NCBI RefSeq assembly: GCF_001522585.2
Contig: NZ_CP013373.1
Location: 1,426,001 to 1,490,000 of the forward strand
DNA from: Burkholderia sp. NRF60-BP8
Lineage (GTDB): Bacteria > Pseudomonadota > Gammaproteobacteria > Burkholderiales > Burkholderiaceae
Length of the DNA: 64,000 nt
Direction: 5' to 3'
The first letter of the stretch is position 1. Each line of letters opens with the position of its first letter. Below, piece by piece: positions 8,558-17,199 of this stretch. The translations under genes were made by a program, and so were the position numbers. The notes beneath the pieces are model-generated. The model ran no database searches, was not told where the DNA came from, and worked only from the letters and a program-made list of their open reading frames with translations.

Positions 8558-9025
8558 CGGTACACCGGCTCCTGCATGCATGCCCGGCCCGCTGCGCACG
8601 CGCGGCGGACGGAACCCCGGAATGCCGGCGCGGCAGGATGCGCGCCGGATCGCTCTCGTTTACATTTTTTCAAGTTCGTGGCTGCCTGTCGCAGGTCCGC
8701 GATGATCGGACGATTCGCCGTCGCACGCTGTTGCGTCGCGGCGAATGCGCCGGACGGCGGCGTGATAATCGGCTGTTGCACGCGTGCCCGTCTGCAGTTC
8801 GAATCGATCTCGCCGCGATCGGGCCAGCGGATTATCGCGAGTTTCGAAGAAAAACGCCAGATTGGCGCCGCCCGGGCGGGCCGGCCCGCATGCTTGACGC
8901 AGCGAGGCCGCTCGGCGACGATGAGGGCCGTTCAATCCAGGCCGGCGACGGCCGTTTCGCCGCCCGGGGCATGGCGGCGGGAAACGTAGCCGACCGTCTC
9001 GCGCGAATAATACGAATACGAAACG
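8558..9025. other. 468-bp divergent intergenic region of the lipid locus
   Basis: No convincing gene is visible here. It separates the minus-strand acyltransferase/CdsA pair from the plus-strand CDP-alcohol transferase operon, so it should hold both promoters. Visible features are a T-rich patch around 8661-8672, an imperfect long hairpin (ATTCGCC at 8712-8718 pairing with GGCGAAT at 8739-8745, plus partly paired inner bases), and an AT-richer run GAATAATACGAATACG just before the start at 9026. No clear sigma-70 promoter was found. Confidence 0.5.
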
Positions 9026-9631
9026 ATGAGCCTCTACGCACTCAAACCCAAATTCCAGGACCGTCTGCGCCCGTTCGCGAATGCGCTCGCCGAACGCGGC
9101 GTCACCGCCAACCAGGTCACGCTGTTCGCGGCCGGCGGCTCGATCGTCGTCGGCGCGCTCGCGGGGCTCGGCGTGTTCGCCCGCGTGCTGTTCCTGCTGA
9201 TTCCGTTGTGGCTGTTCGCGCGGATGGCGCTCAACGCGATCGACGGGATGCTCGCCCGCGAGCACGGGCAGAAGAGCACGCTCGGCGCGTACCTGAACGA
9301 GCTGGGCGACATCGTGTCCGACGTCGCGCTCGTGCTGCCGTTCCTTGCCATTCCCGCGTTCGCGCCGGCGGACGTGTGGCTGTTCGCGCTGACGGCGGTG
9401 ATCGTCGAATGCGCGGGGCTGATCGGCCCGCTCGTCGGCGCGACGCGCCGCTACGACGGCCCGTTCGGCAAGAGCGACCGGGCGCTGGCTCTCGGCGCGT
9501 TCGCGCTGTGGATCGGCTTGGGCTTGCCGATCGGCAGTGTCGCCGCATGGCTGTGGCGGCTGCTGATCGTGCTGTCGATCGTGACGGCGGTGCGGCGCGT
9601 CCAGGCGGGCATTGCCGAAGCGGGCGGCTGA
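9026..9631 (+). CDS. CDP-alcohol phosphatidyltransferase family protein (YnbA-like), variant metal motif
   Basis: This 201-residue membrane protein has the CDP-alcohol phosphotransferase motif in altered form. The consensus D-x2-D-G-x2-A-R-x8-G-x3-D-x3-D is present as N-x2-DG-x2-AR-x8-G-x3-N-x3-D (NAIDGMLAR, then GAYLNELGD), so the first and third Asp are Asn. Family enzymes swap CMP of CDP-diacylglycerol for an alcohol head group. My recollection is that E. coli YnbA shares this variation, which would make it a subfamily trait and not decay. It starts a plus-strand operon with the next three genes. Confidence 0.85.
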   Translation: MSLYALKPKFQDRLRPFANALAERGVTANQVTLFAAGGSIVVGALAGLGVFARVLFLLIPLWLFARMALNAIDGMLAREHGQKSTLGAYLNELGDIVSDVALVLPFLAIPAFAPADVWLFALTAVIVECAGLIGPLVGATRRYDGPFGKSDRALALGAFALWIGLGLPIGSVAAWLWRLLIVLSIVTAVRRVQAGIAEAGG

Positions 9632-9690
9632 CGGGGCGGGCGCCGGAGGGCGGCGCTACATGATTCGAACAACGAAACGAGAGAGATCGC

Positions 9691-11460
9691 ATGAGCACAC
9701 GCACGGCCCGTGAGGCCGACTTCGTCACGCACGACGGTCAAACGCTGTTCTATCGACACTGGCCCGCGACGGGCGCACGCTGCCGCGGCGCCATCGTGCT
9801 GCTGCATCGCGGGCACGAACATTCGGCGCGGGTCGCGCACCTCGTCGACGAGCTCGACCTGCCGGATTTCGCTTTTTTCGCGTGGGACGCACGCGGCCAC
9901 GGCCGCTCGCCGGGCGCGCGCGGCTACAGTCCGAGCGCGGCCGCGTCGGTGCGCGACCTGCAGACCTTCGTCGAGCATATCCGCGACACGCACGGCATCG
10001 CGATCGAGGATATGGCTGTGGTCGGCCAGAGCGTCGGCGCGGTGCTCGCGGCGACCTGGGCGCACGACTATGCGCCGCCGATCCGCGCGCTCGTCGTCGC
10101 GTCGCCGGCGTTCCACATCAAGCTCTACGTGCCGTTCGCGCGGCCGGGGCTGCGGCTGATGTACACGCTGCGCGGGCTGTTCTACGTGAACAGCTACGTG
10201 AAGCCGAAATTCCTCACGCACGATCCGGAACGTATCGCGAGCTACGCGTCCGATCCGCTGATCACGCGGCCGATCGCGGTCAACATGCTGCTCGACCTGC
10301 ACGATACCGCGCGGCGGATCGTCGCCGACGCGGCCGCGATCACCGTGCCGACGCAATTGCTGATCTCGGGCGCCGACTGGGTCGTGCATCGCGGCCCGCA
10401 GGACCGCTTCTTCGAACGGCTCGGCGCGGCGCGCAAGGAGCGCATCGTGCTGCCGGGCTTCTATCACGACACGCTCGGCGAGCGCGACCGTGCGCAGGCG
10501 CTCGCGCCGCTGCGTGCGTTCGTGCTGCGCGAGTTCGATGCGCCGAGCCCGCGCGTGTCGCTCGCGGATGCGGACCGGCGCGGCGCGTTCCACGACGAAT
10601 ACGCGGCGCTCGGTCGGCCGCCGGCCAACCTGTTCGCCCGTGCGTACTGGGCACTCGCGCGCGCCGGCCTGAAAGCCGGCGGCGCGCTGTCGGACGGCAT
10701 CGCGCTCGGGCTGCGGCTCGGCTTCGATTCGGGCTCGACGCTCGACTACGTGTACCGCAATCGCGCGCAGGGGAGATTCGGCGTCGGCGCGCTGATCGAC
10801 CGCACGTATCTCGATTCGCCGGGCTGGGTCGGCATTCGCCAGCGCAAGGTGCATCTGCAGGAATTGATCGGCGCGGCGATCGGCCGCCTGCGCGGGCACG
10901 GCTCGCCGGTGCGGATCGTGGACATCGCGGCCGGCCACGGGCGCTACGTGCTCGACGCGATCGCGATGGCCGCCGAGCGCGACGGCGCGGCGCCCGACGA
11001 CATCACGCTGCGCGACTACAGCCCGCCGAACGTCGAGGCCGGGCGTGTGCTGATCGCGCAGCGCGGTCTCGAGCCGATCGCGCGCTTCGAGCGCGGCGAC
11101 GCATTCGACGAAGCGTCGCTCGCGACGCTCGAGCCGCGGCCGACGCTGGCGATCGTGTCGGGCCTGTACGAGCTGTTCGGCGAGAACGCGCTGATCGAGC
11201 GCTCGCTGCGCGGGCTCGCGCAGGCCGTGCCGCCGGGCGGCTATCTCGTCTATACGGGGCAGCCGTGGCATCCGCAGCTCGAATTCATCGCGCGCGTGCT
11301 GAACAATCACCGCGGCGAGTCGACCTGGGTGATGCGCCGCCGTTCGCAGGCCGAAATGGACGAGCTCGTCGCGCGGGCGGGCTTCCGCAAGCTCGACCAG
11401 CGGATCGACGAGATGGGCATCTTCACGGTCAGCCTCGCGCAGCGGGTCGACGCGTCATGA
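9691..11460 (+). CDS. Bifunctional alpha/beta hydrolase - class I SAM methyltransferase (YnbC-like)
   Basis: This 589-residue fusion has an N-terminal monoacylglycerol-lipase-like alpha/beta hydrolase (residues about 15-290). It shows the oxyanion region VLLHRGHEHSARVAHL, nucleophile elbow GQSVG and a late conserved His in GFYHDT. The C-terminal half (about 330-585) is a Rossmann methyltransferase with SAM motif VDIAAGHGRYVLDAI. The same architecture is known from YnbC in the E. coli ynbABCD cluster. It probably acts on a lysolipid or lipid head group at the inner face of the membrane. Its stop overlaps the ATG of the next gene (ATGA at 11457). Confidence 0.88.
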   Translation: MSTRTAREADFVTHDGQTLFYRHWPATGARCRGAIVLLHRGHEHSARVAHLVDELDLPDFAFFAWDARGHGRSPGARGYSPSAAASVRDLQTFVEHIRDTHGIAIEDMAVVGQSVGAVLAATWAHDYAPPIRALVVASPAFHIKLYVPFARPGLRLMYTLRGLFYVNSYVKPKFLTHDPERIASYASDPLITRPIAVNMLLDLHDTARRIVADAAAITVPTQLLISGADWVVHRGPQDRFFERLGAARKERIVLPGFYHDTLGERDRAQALAPLRAFVLREFDAPSPRVSLADADRRGAFHDEYAALGRPPANLFARAYWALARAGLKAGGALSDGIALGLRLGFDSGSTLDYVYRNRAQGRFGVGALIDRTYLDSPGWVGIRQRKVHLQELIGAAIGRLRGHGSPVRIVDIAAGHGRYVLDAIAMAAERDGAAPDDITLRDYSPPNVEAGRVLIAQRGLEPIARFERGDAFDEASLATLEPRPTLAIVSGLYELFGENALIERSLRGLAQAVPPGGYLVYTGQPWHPQLEFIARVLNNHRGESTWVMRRRSQAEMDELVARAGFRKLDQRIDEMGIFTVSLAQRVDAS

Positions 11461-12869
11461 GCGCGCTCGGCGGCGGCGCGGGCGCGCGGGGCGGGCTGGC
11501 CGAGCCGGCGGCGGCCGGCGCGCGCGACGCGTCGTTCGCGCTGCGCATCGGCTGGCTCGCGGCGATGGGCGCCGTGTTCTTCTCGACGTACGGCTTCGCG
11601 AACTGGCTCGCCGCCCGCCGCGTCGCGGTGCCGACGTTCGCGTTCGGCTGGGAGCATGCGATCCCGTTCGTGCCGTGGACGATCGTGCCGTACTGGTCGA
11701 TCGACCTGCTGTATGCGCTGTCGTTCTTCTTCTGGACGCGCCGCGACGATCTGCTCGATCACGTGAAGCGGCTGTTGACCGTGCAACTGGTGTCGGTCGC
11801 GTGCTTCATCGCGTGGCCGTTGCGCTTCGGCTTCGAACGGCCCGACGCGGGCGGCATGGCCGGTGCGCTGTTCTCGCTGCTGATGGGTTTCGACAAGCCG
11901 TTCAACCAGGCGCCTTCGTTGCATATCGGCTTGCTCGTCGTGCTGTGGGCCGTCTATGCGAAGCACCTGCGCGGCACGTTCGTGCGGGCCGTGCTGCATC
12001 TGTGGTTCGCGGCGATCGGCGTGTCGGTGCTGACGACCTACCAGCATCACGCGATCGACGTGCCGACCGGTGCGGCCGTCGGCTGCCTCGCGCTGTTCCT
12101 GTTTCCGCTGCGCGATGCCGCGGGCCGATTGCCGGGCACCGATGCGTTGCCGTGCGCGGCCGGTCGCGCGCTCGCGCGCCGCTATGCGTTCGGCGCCGCG
12201 CTGGTCGCACTCGCGGCGCTGGCATGCGTGCCGCGCGCGCCGGGCTGGGCGCTGGCGGCAGGGTGGGTCGCGCTGGCGCTCGCCTGCGTCGCCTGGGCTT
12301 ACCGGCGCGGTGCGCCCGACGCGTTTCAGAAGGATGCGCACGGGCGGTTTCCGGTCTTCATCGGCTGGCTGCTCGCGCCGACGATCGTCGGCGCGTTCGT
12401 CAATTCGCGGTTGTGGACGTGGCGGCAGCCGGCGCCGGTGCGGATCGACGAACGCGTGTCGATCGGCCGTACGCCGACGACGCGCGACATCCGGCGCCAC
12501 GGCTTCACCGCGCTGGTCGACCTGACCGCCGAGATGCCGCGCTGGGCCGCAGCCGATGCATCGTTCGCGTATGCGTGCGTGCCGCAGCTCGACCTCGTCG
12601 CACCGACGGCGGCGCAGCTCGCGCAGGCCGTCGCGGCGCTCGAACGCCTGCATGGCGAAGGGCGCGACGTGCTGGTCTGCTGCGCGCTCGGCTACGGGCG
12701 CAGCGTGCTGTGCGCGGCCGCCTGGCTCGCGGCGCGGCGCGGGCTGGCGAATGCGCGCGACGCACTGGCCGCGGTGCGCGCGGTCCGGCCGCACGCGGTG
12801 TGGTCGGAGGAAGGTGCGGCCGTGCTGCAGCAGTGGATCGATCGCCGTCGCGATGGGGAGCACGGGTGA
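11457..12869 (+). CDS. PAP2 phosphatase - dual-specificity phosphatase fusion (YnbD-like)
   Basis: This 470-residue membrane protein has about eight hydrophobic segments. The N-terminal half has the PAP2 motifs PSLH and HHAIDVPTG, expected for lipid-phosphate phosphatases. The C-terminal half (about 330-470) is a dual-specificity/tyrosine-phosphatase-like domain with the CX5R loop in VCCALGYGRSV. This matches the YnbD architecture. It may dephosphorylate a lipid-phosphate intermediate such as a phosphatidylglycerophosphate-type product. It overlaps the preceding stop (ATGA) and the next start (TGATG), so translation of the operon is coupled. Confidence 0.87.
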   Translation: MSALGGGAGARGGLAEPAAAGARDASFALRIGWLAAMGAVFFSTYGFANWLAARRVAVPTFAFGWEHAIPFVPWTIVPYWSIDLLYALSFFFWTRRDDLLDHVKRLLTVQLVSVACFIAWPLRFGFERPDAGGMAGALFSLLMGFDKPFNQAPSLHIGLLVVLWAVYAKHLRGTFVRAVLHLWFAAIGVSVLTTYQHHAIDVPTGAAVGCLALFLFPLRDAAGRLPGTDALPCAAGRALARRYAFGAALVALAALACVPRAPGWALAAGWVALALACVAWAYRRGAPDAFQKDAHGRFPVFIGWLLAPTIVGAFVNSRLWTWRQPAPVRIDERVSIGRTPTTRDIRRHGFTALVDLTAEMPRWAAADASFAYACVPQLDLVAPTAAQLAQAVAALERLHGEGRDVLVCCALGYGRSVLCAAAWLAARRGLANARDALAAVRAVRPHAVWSEEGAAVLQQWIDRRRDGEHG

Positions 12870-13318
12870 TGCGCGATCCGTCCGCCCCGTTCAGGATCGC
12901 CGCCGCGCGCGGCGCGCTCGATGCGGGTGCGTGGGCGATCGCGGCCGCGCTGGTCGCGGCCGGCGCCGGCGGGTGGACCGCGGCCGGTTGGCCGGCGACG
13001 CTCGCCCGCGTGCTGCTGGCCGCCGTCAGCACGGGAGCGGGGATCGCGGCGCTGTGGTACGCGGTGCGCATCGAGATCGATCGGCGGCTGTTCGCCGCGT
13101 TGGCGCAGGCGACGGGAGGTCATGCATCGGTCGACGATGGGCTCGCGGCGCTCGACCGCGCGCTCGTCGATCTGGGCTGGATCGACGCAGCGAAGGCCGG
13201 GCGCACGCTCGACGCGCGCGTGCGCGGCGCGGTCGGGCTGTGCCGTGCCGCCGTGCTCGTCGCGGTCGTGCAGTGGATCGTCGTCGGGATCGCGATCGCG
13301 GGGCGGCCGATCGGCTAG
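12869..13318 (+). CDS. Small hypothetical membrane protein of the lipid locus
   Basis: This 149-residue protein has three hydrophobic stretches (AWAIAAALVAAGAGGWTAA, then LLAAVSTGAGIAALWYAV, and a C-terminal AVLVAVVQWIVVGIAIA) separated by a charged middle part. I do not recognise the family. Its ATG overlaps the stop of the PAP2-phosphatase fusion, so it is almost certainly part of the same operon. It could be a partner or chaperone of the membrane enzymes upstream. It converges with the diguanylate cyclase gene after a 16-bp gap. Confidence 0.75.
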   Translation: MRDPSAPFRIAAARGALDAGAWAIAAALVAAGAGGWTAAGWPATLARVLLAAVSTGAGIAALWYAVRIEIDRRLFAALAQATGGHASVDDGLAALDRALVDLGWIDAAKAGRTLDARVRGAVGLCRAAVLVAVVQWIVVGIAIAGRPIG

Positions 13319-13334
13319 CGATGCATGCCAGGCG

Positions 13335-14357
13335 TCATGCGGGCGCGGAGCGCTGCGACCGCGTTCGCTTGGCTTCGTACATCGCCTGATCCGCCCGCTC
13401 GATCAGCGCATTCATGTCGGTGCCGTCGTCCGGCAGCATCGCGATCCCGATGCTGACGCCCAGCCGCAGCGCGTGCCCCTCGAATTCGAACGGCTCGCCG
13501 ACCTGCCGCGCGAGCCGCGTGCTTTGCACATGCGCATCGTCGCGGGTGCCGATGTTCGGCAGGATCACCGCGAATTCGTCGCCACCGACGCGCGCGACCG
13601 TATCCGAGCGCCGCACCGCAGCCTGCATCCGCACGGCGATCTCGCGTAGCGCGGCGTCGCCCGCGCGGTGGCCGAACCCGTCGTTGATCGGCTTCAGCCC
13701 GTCCATGTCGATGTTGAGAATGCCGAGCCGGCCGCTCGCACGCAACGCCGTGTGCATCGACTGGCGCAGGCGATCGTAGAACAGCGCGCGGTTCGGCAGC
13801 CCGGTGAGCGCGTCGTGCGTCGCGCGCAGATAGAGTTCGTTCGCTTCGTTACGCGCCGCGTGGAACATTGCGGCGGCGACCAGATCGGCCATCAGCCGCA
13901 GCGTACCGGCGTCGGCCGGCGAAAAGCCGTCGACATCCGGCGACATCACCTTCAGCACGCCGACCGTCGTATCGGCATGCGTGAGCGGCATCACCAGCAT
14001 CGAGCGCAGGCCGACCCGGCGGCACGCATCGCGATCGACGCGCGGGTCGGTTTCCGAATCGATGCAGTGGAGCAACTCGCCCTGCTGCACGCACAGGCCC
14101 GACAGGCTGCCCGAGCGCCGCAACCGTAGCCCGAGCATTCCGGCGGCCGTGCCCGACGCGGCGCGGTACACCATGTCGTCGCCTTCGGCGAATTCGACCG
14201 CGGCGGCGCTCGCGCCGGTGAGCCGCGGCACCTGCTCGGCCACGTAGGCGATCACGCTGCCGAGGTCGAGGCCGAGTTTCGCGATTTCGGTTTGAGCGGC
14301 GATGATCCGCAGCAACGTGTCGGGGGACGGGGTAGCGGAGTCGACGATTTGATTCAA
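13335..14357 (-). CDS. GAF-GGDEF diguanylate cyclase
   Basis: This protein of about 340 residues has an N-terminal GAF sensor domain (about 25-165) and a C-terminal GGDEF domain. The active-site GGDEF is intact (about residues 258-262) and is preceded by a product-inhibition I-site RRSD five residues upstream, so an active, feedback-limited c-di-GMP synthase is expected. No membrane segment is seen. TTG at 14357 is chosen as start because the conserved protein begins there; the frame stays open to 14669 but that part is Arg-rich and not coding-like. It is divergent from the bcs operon and plausibly supplies its c-di-GMP. Confidence 0.85.
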   Translation of the reverse strand: MNQIVDSATPSPDTLLRIIAAQTEIAKLGLDLGSVIAYVAEQVPRLTGASAAAVEFAEGDDMVYRAASGTAAGMLGLRLRRSGSLSGLCVQQGELLHCIDSETDPRVDRDACRRVGLRSMLVMPLTHADTTVGVLKVMSPDVDGFSPADAGTLRLMADLVAAAMFHAARNEANELYLRATHDALTGLPNRALFYDRLRQSMHTALRASGRLGILNIDMDGLKPINDGFGHRAGDAALREIAVRMQAAVRRSDTVARVGGDEFAVILPNIGTRDDAHVQSTRLARQVGEPFEFEGHALRLGVSIGIAMLPDDGTDMNALIERADQAMYEAKRTRSQRSAPA

Positions 14358-14859
14358 GTCAGTTTTCCACGAAGAAAATCCGTCGCGCGGCGCGCGCTTG
14401 CGGTAGCATACGCGCCGCTCACGGCAGCGTGTTCCGGGCGGTCTGCAACGGAGCGCGGCCGACGCCCGGCGAGCCGTTCCGCGCTGGCAGTATGCCGTTC
14501 CGGCCGTCCGGCAGCAACGGCGCAATTCTTGCCATTCACGCCTCCTGTGCAGCATTTCCGACCGAATTGAGATTTTTTTCGCTTCCCAGTCGCGAATCGC
14601 GGTGAATTTTGTTCTATTTTTGAGATAGTGTGACGAATGGGCGGGCGCCGGTGCCAGGCGCTGCGCCACGCGACGAACGGATCATTGAAGAATCCGTCGC
14701 GTCGTTCCGATAAATCAATCAGGCCATATCCGCGTTACGCGACGCGCAACATACATGAGGGGAAGCAGAGGGGATGTGCACTCACGGGCATAGCTGCTTT
14801 GCGCGCGTCGGTGTCGACGCGCAGGACGACCGGACGATCGTGACGCCGCGGAGCCGCGC
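14358..14859. other. 502-bp divergent region between the diguanylate cyclase and bcsB
   Basis: This segment must hold the bcs promoter. It contains the window's clearest AT-rich stretch (about 14565-14635, with runs of T and GAATTTTGTTC), an imperfect inverted repeat at 14671-14703, and a 29-codon reading frame (14774-14863) whose stop overlaps the bcsB start. No clean sigma-70 or sigma-54 promoter could be assigned by eye. Confidence 0.5.
14671..14703. promoter_or_regulatory. Imperfect inverted repeat upstream of bcsB
   Basis: ACGGAT (14677-14682) and ATCCGT (14692-14697) are perfect arms around a 9-bp spacer. The outer bases CGACG and CGTCG extend the dyad with a one-base offset. It lies in the AT-richer divergent gap about 160-190 bp before bcsB and is a candidate operator. 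No specific regulator can be named from sequence. Confidence 0.35.
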
Positions 14860-14863
14860 ATGA
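14774..14863 (+). CDS. Candidate 29-residue leader ORF coupled to bcsB
   Basis: An ATG at 14774 opens a 29-codon frame rich in Asp and Arg (it includes VGVDAQDDRTIVTP). It ends in TGA overlapping the bcsB ATG as ATGA, the same junction used at bcsE/F, F/Q and Q/A. A purine-rich AGAGGGG lies directly against the ATG, which is too close for an ideal ribosome site. It could be a leader peptide coupling bcsB translation, or chance. No known family. Confidence 0.3.
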   Translation: MCTHGHSCFARVGVDAQDDRTIVTPRSRA

Positions 14864-17196
14864 AGCCGGCCGTGTCGCTGTTCGTCCTGGCGGCCGCGAT
14901 GACCGGCGCTTTCCACGCGGCCGCGCCGTCGGCCGCGCCGATCCCGGCCGCCCCGGCCGCCGCTGCGACGGCCGCTGCCGGTCACGCGGGGGCCCTCGAT
15001 GCCGCCCCGGCCGCGGTGCCCGCGACGGCGCCGACGTCGGCCAGCGCGCCGGCCGCCGGGCTGCCGGCGACGACCGTGCATGTGCCGTTCGCGTCGCTCG
15101 GCGCGTTCGATCCGCTACGCCTGCGCGGCGCCGACGACGCACGCACGATCAACGCCGGCGTGCGGCTCGATCGCGTGATCACGGGCGCGCGGTTGCGCCT
15201 GACCTACGCGTATTCGCCGTCGCTGGTGTTTCCGCTGTCGCATCTGAAGGTATCGGTGAACGGCGAGGTGATCGCGACCGTCCCGTTCGACGCCGCGCGC
15301 GCGGGCCGCACGGTGACGCAAGAGATCCCGATCGATCCGCGCTACTTTTCCGACTTCAACCAGATCGGTCTGCGCCTGATCGCGCACTACACGCTCGATC
15401 ACTGCGAGGATCCGGCGAACTCGGCGCTGTGGGCCGACGTGAGCCCGACGAGCGAACTGATCCTCGACGAATCGCCGGTGCGCTTGCCGAACGATCTCGC
15501 GCTGCTGCCCGCGCCGTTCTTCGACCGGCGCGACAACGGCCGCGTGCGGCTGCCGTTCGTGCTGCCGGCCACGCCCGATTCGGCGACGCTGCGCAGCGCG
15601 GGCGTGCTCGCGTCGTGGTTCGGCGCGCTGGCCGACTACCGGCATGCGCGCTTCCCGGTGTCGGTCGCGCTGCCGGCCGACGATCAGGCCGTCGTGGTCG
15701 GCACGGCCGCGACGCTGCCGGCCGGTCTCGCGCTGCCGCCGGTGGATGGCCCGCTGCTCGCGGTCGCCGACAACCCGGCCGCGCCGGGCCGCAAGCTGCT
15801 GGTCGTCACGGGCCGCACGGCGGCCGAAGTCGACGACGCGGTCGCGACGCTCGTGCTCGGCCGCGCGGCGCTGTCGGGACCGGCGGCGACGGTCGCGCAC
15901 GTCGATCTCGGCGCGCCGCGCAAGCCGTACGACGCGCCGCGCTGGCTGCCGGTGAATCGGCCGATCGCGTTCCGCGAACTCGTGAACGACCCGCGCCAGC
16001 TGGAAGTGCGCGGCACGACGCCCGACGCGATCCGGCTGAACCTGCGCGTGCCGGCCGATCTGCATTCGTGGAACGGCGCGGGCGTGCCGATCACGCTGCG
16101 CTACCGCTATACGGCGCCGACCGTGCAGGACAATTCGACGCTCGCGGTCGAGATCAACGATCAGCTCGTGAAGTCGTACCGGCTCGGGCCGGCTCATGCG
16201 GAGGACGCGCACGGTCGCATGCAGCTGCCGCTGCTGGCGGTGCCGGAAGGGCGCGTGACGAGCGACGTCGACATTCCCGCGTTCCGCGTCGGCAGCGGCA
16301 ACCAGCTGCAGTTCCGCTTCACGCTCGATTCGCAGAAGACGGGCCTGTGTTCGAGCACGGCCACCGAGCCGCAGCGCGCGGCGATCGATCCCGATTCGAC
16401 GATCGACTTCTCGCACTTCGTCCATTACGCGCAATTGCCGAATCTCGCGTTCTTCGCGAACAGCGGCTTCCCGTTCACGCGCTTCGCGGACCTGTCGCAG
16501 ACGGCCGTCGTGATGCCCGACCGGCCGTCGCCGCAGGAACTGGAGGCCTACCTGACGATGCTCGGCCACATGGGCGAATGGACCGGCTTCCCGGCGCTGC
16601 GCGTGCAGGTCGCGCGGCCCGGCGACGTCGCCGCGCTGTCGGGGCACAAGGATCTGCTCGTGATCGACGGTTCGCCGGCGTCGCCGCTGCTCGCGCACTG
16701 GCGCGCGGCGCTGCCGCTCGCGATCGGCGAGCAGGGCGGCGCGGGCGGCGCGGGCGCGACGCGCGTCGCGTTCACGGTGAAGGAGCGCTGGCGCAACGGC
16801 GTGGGCGTCGCCGACGGCGGCGCGCACATCGAACAGACCGGCCCGCTCGCGGCGCTCGCCGGGTTCGAGCTGCCGGGCAGCCGCGGCCGCAGCGTCGTCG
16901 CGCTGACGGCGACCGACCAGCGACGCCTCGGCGATCTGCTCGACGCGTTCGAGAACGCCGGACTCGTGTCGCAGTTGCAGGGCGACCTCGCGCTGGTGCG
17001 GCCGGGGCAGGTCGACAGCTTGCGGGTCGGCGAGCCGTACGTGGTCGGCTTCGTGCCGTGGTATGCGCGCGTGTGGACGCAGGCGGCGCGGCATCCGGTC
17101 GTGCTCGGCGCGGTCGGCGTCGTCGCGGGGCTGCTGCTCGCGCTCGGCGTGTTCAGCGTGCTGCAGCGGATTGCCGCGCGTCGACGGGGGATGTAA
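14860..17196 (+). CDS. bcsB: BcsB, cellulose synthase periplasmic subunit
   Basis: This 778-residue protein has an N-terminal signal and then an Ala/Pro-rich low-complexity segment (residues about 20-65). Alternating carbohydrate-binding and flavodoxin-like periplasmic domains follow (for example YTLDHCEDPANSALW near 180). A C-terminal membrane anchor (VVLGAVGVVAGLLLALGVF, last 35 residues) ends it. BcsB pairs with BcsA at the inner membrane and guides the emerging glucan. GGAG precedes the ATG. It leads the operon and is separated from bcsA by five genes, which differs from the usual adjacent bcsA-bcsB order. Confidence 0.95.
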   Translation: MKPAVSLFVLAAAMTGAFHAAAPSAAPIPAAPAAAATAAAGHAGALDAAPAAVPATAPTSASAPAAGLPATTVHVPFASLGAFDPLRLRGADDARTINAGVRLDRVITGARLRLTYAYSPSLVFPLSHLKVSVNGEVIATVPFDAARAGRTVTQEIPIDPRYFSDFNQIGLRLIAHYTLDHCEDPANSALWADVSPTSELILDESPVRLPNDLALLPAPFFDRRDNGRVRLPFVLPATPDSATLRSAGVLASWFGALADYRHARFPVSVALPADDQAVVVGTAATLPAGLALPPVDGPLLAVADNPAAPGRKLLVVTGRTAAEVDDAVATLVLGRAALSGPAATVAHVDLGAPRKPYDAPRWLPVNRPIAFRELVNDPRQLEVRGTTPDAIRLNLRVPADLHSWNGAGVPITLRYRYTAPTVQDNSTLAVEINDQLVKSYRLGPAHAEDAHGRMQLPLLAVPEGRVTSDVDIPAFRVGSGNQLQFRFTLDSQKTGLCSSTATEPQRAAIDPDSTIDFSHFVHYAQLPNLAFFANSGFPFTRFADLSQTAVVMPDRPSPQELEAYLTMLGHMGEWTGFPALRVQVARPGDVAALSGHKDLLVIDGSPASPLLAHWRAALPLAIGEQGGAGGAGATRVAFTVKERWRNGVGVADGGAHIEQTGPLAALAGFELPGSRGRSVVALTATDQRRLGDLLDAFENAGLVSQLQGDLALVRPGQVDSLRVGEPYVVGFVPWYARVWTQAARHPVVLGAVGVVAGLLLALGVFSVLQRIAARRRGM

Positions 17197-17199
17197 CGG

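Noticed and set aside
9882..11456. Upstream extension of the PAP2-phosphatase frame
   Set aside because: It overlaps the hydrolase-methyltransferase in another frame; the ATG at 11457 is coupled to the preceding stop.
14358..14669. N-terminal extension of the diguanylate cyclase
   Set aside because: Arg/Cys-rich sequence without homology-like features, running through the AT-rich promoter region; TTG at 14357 gives normal domain layout.
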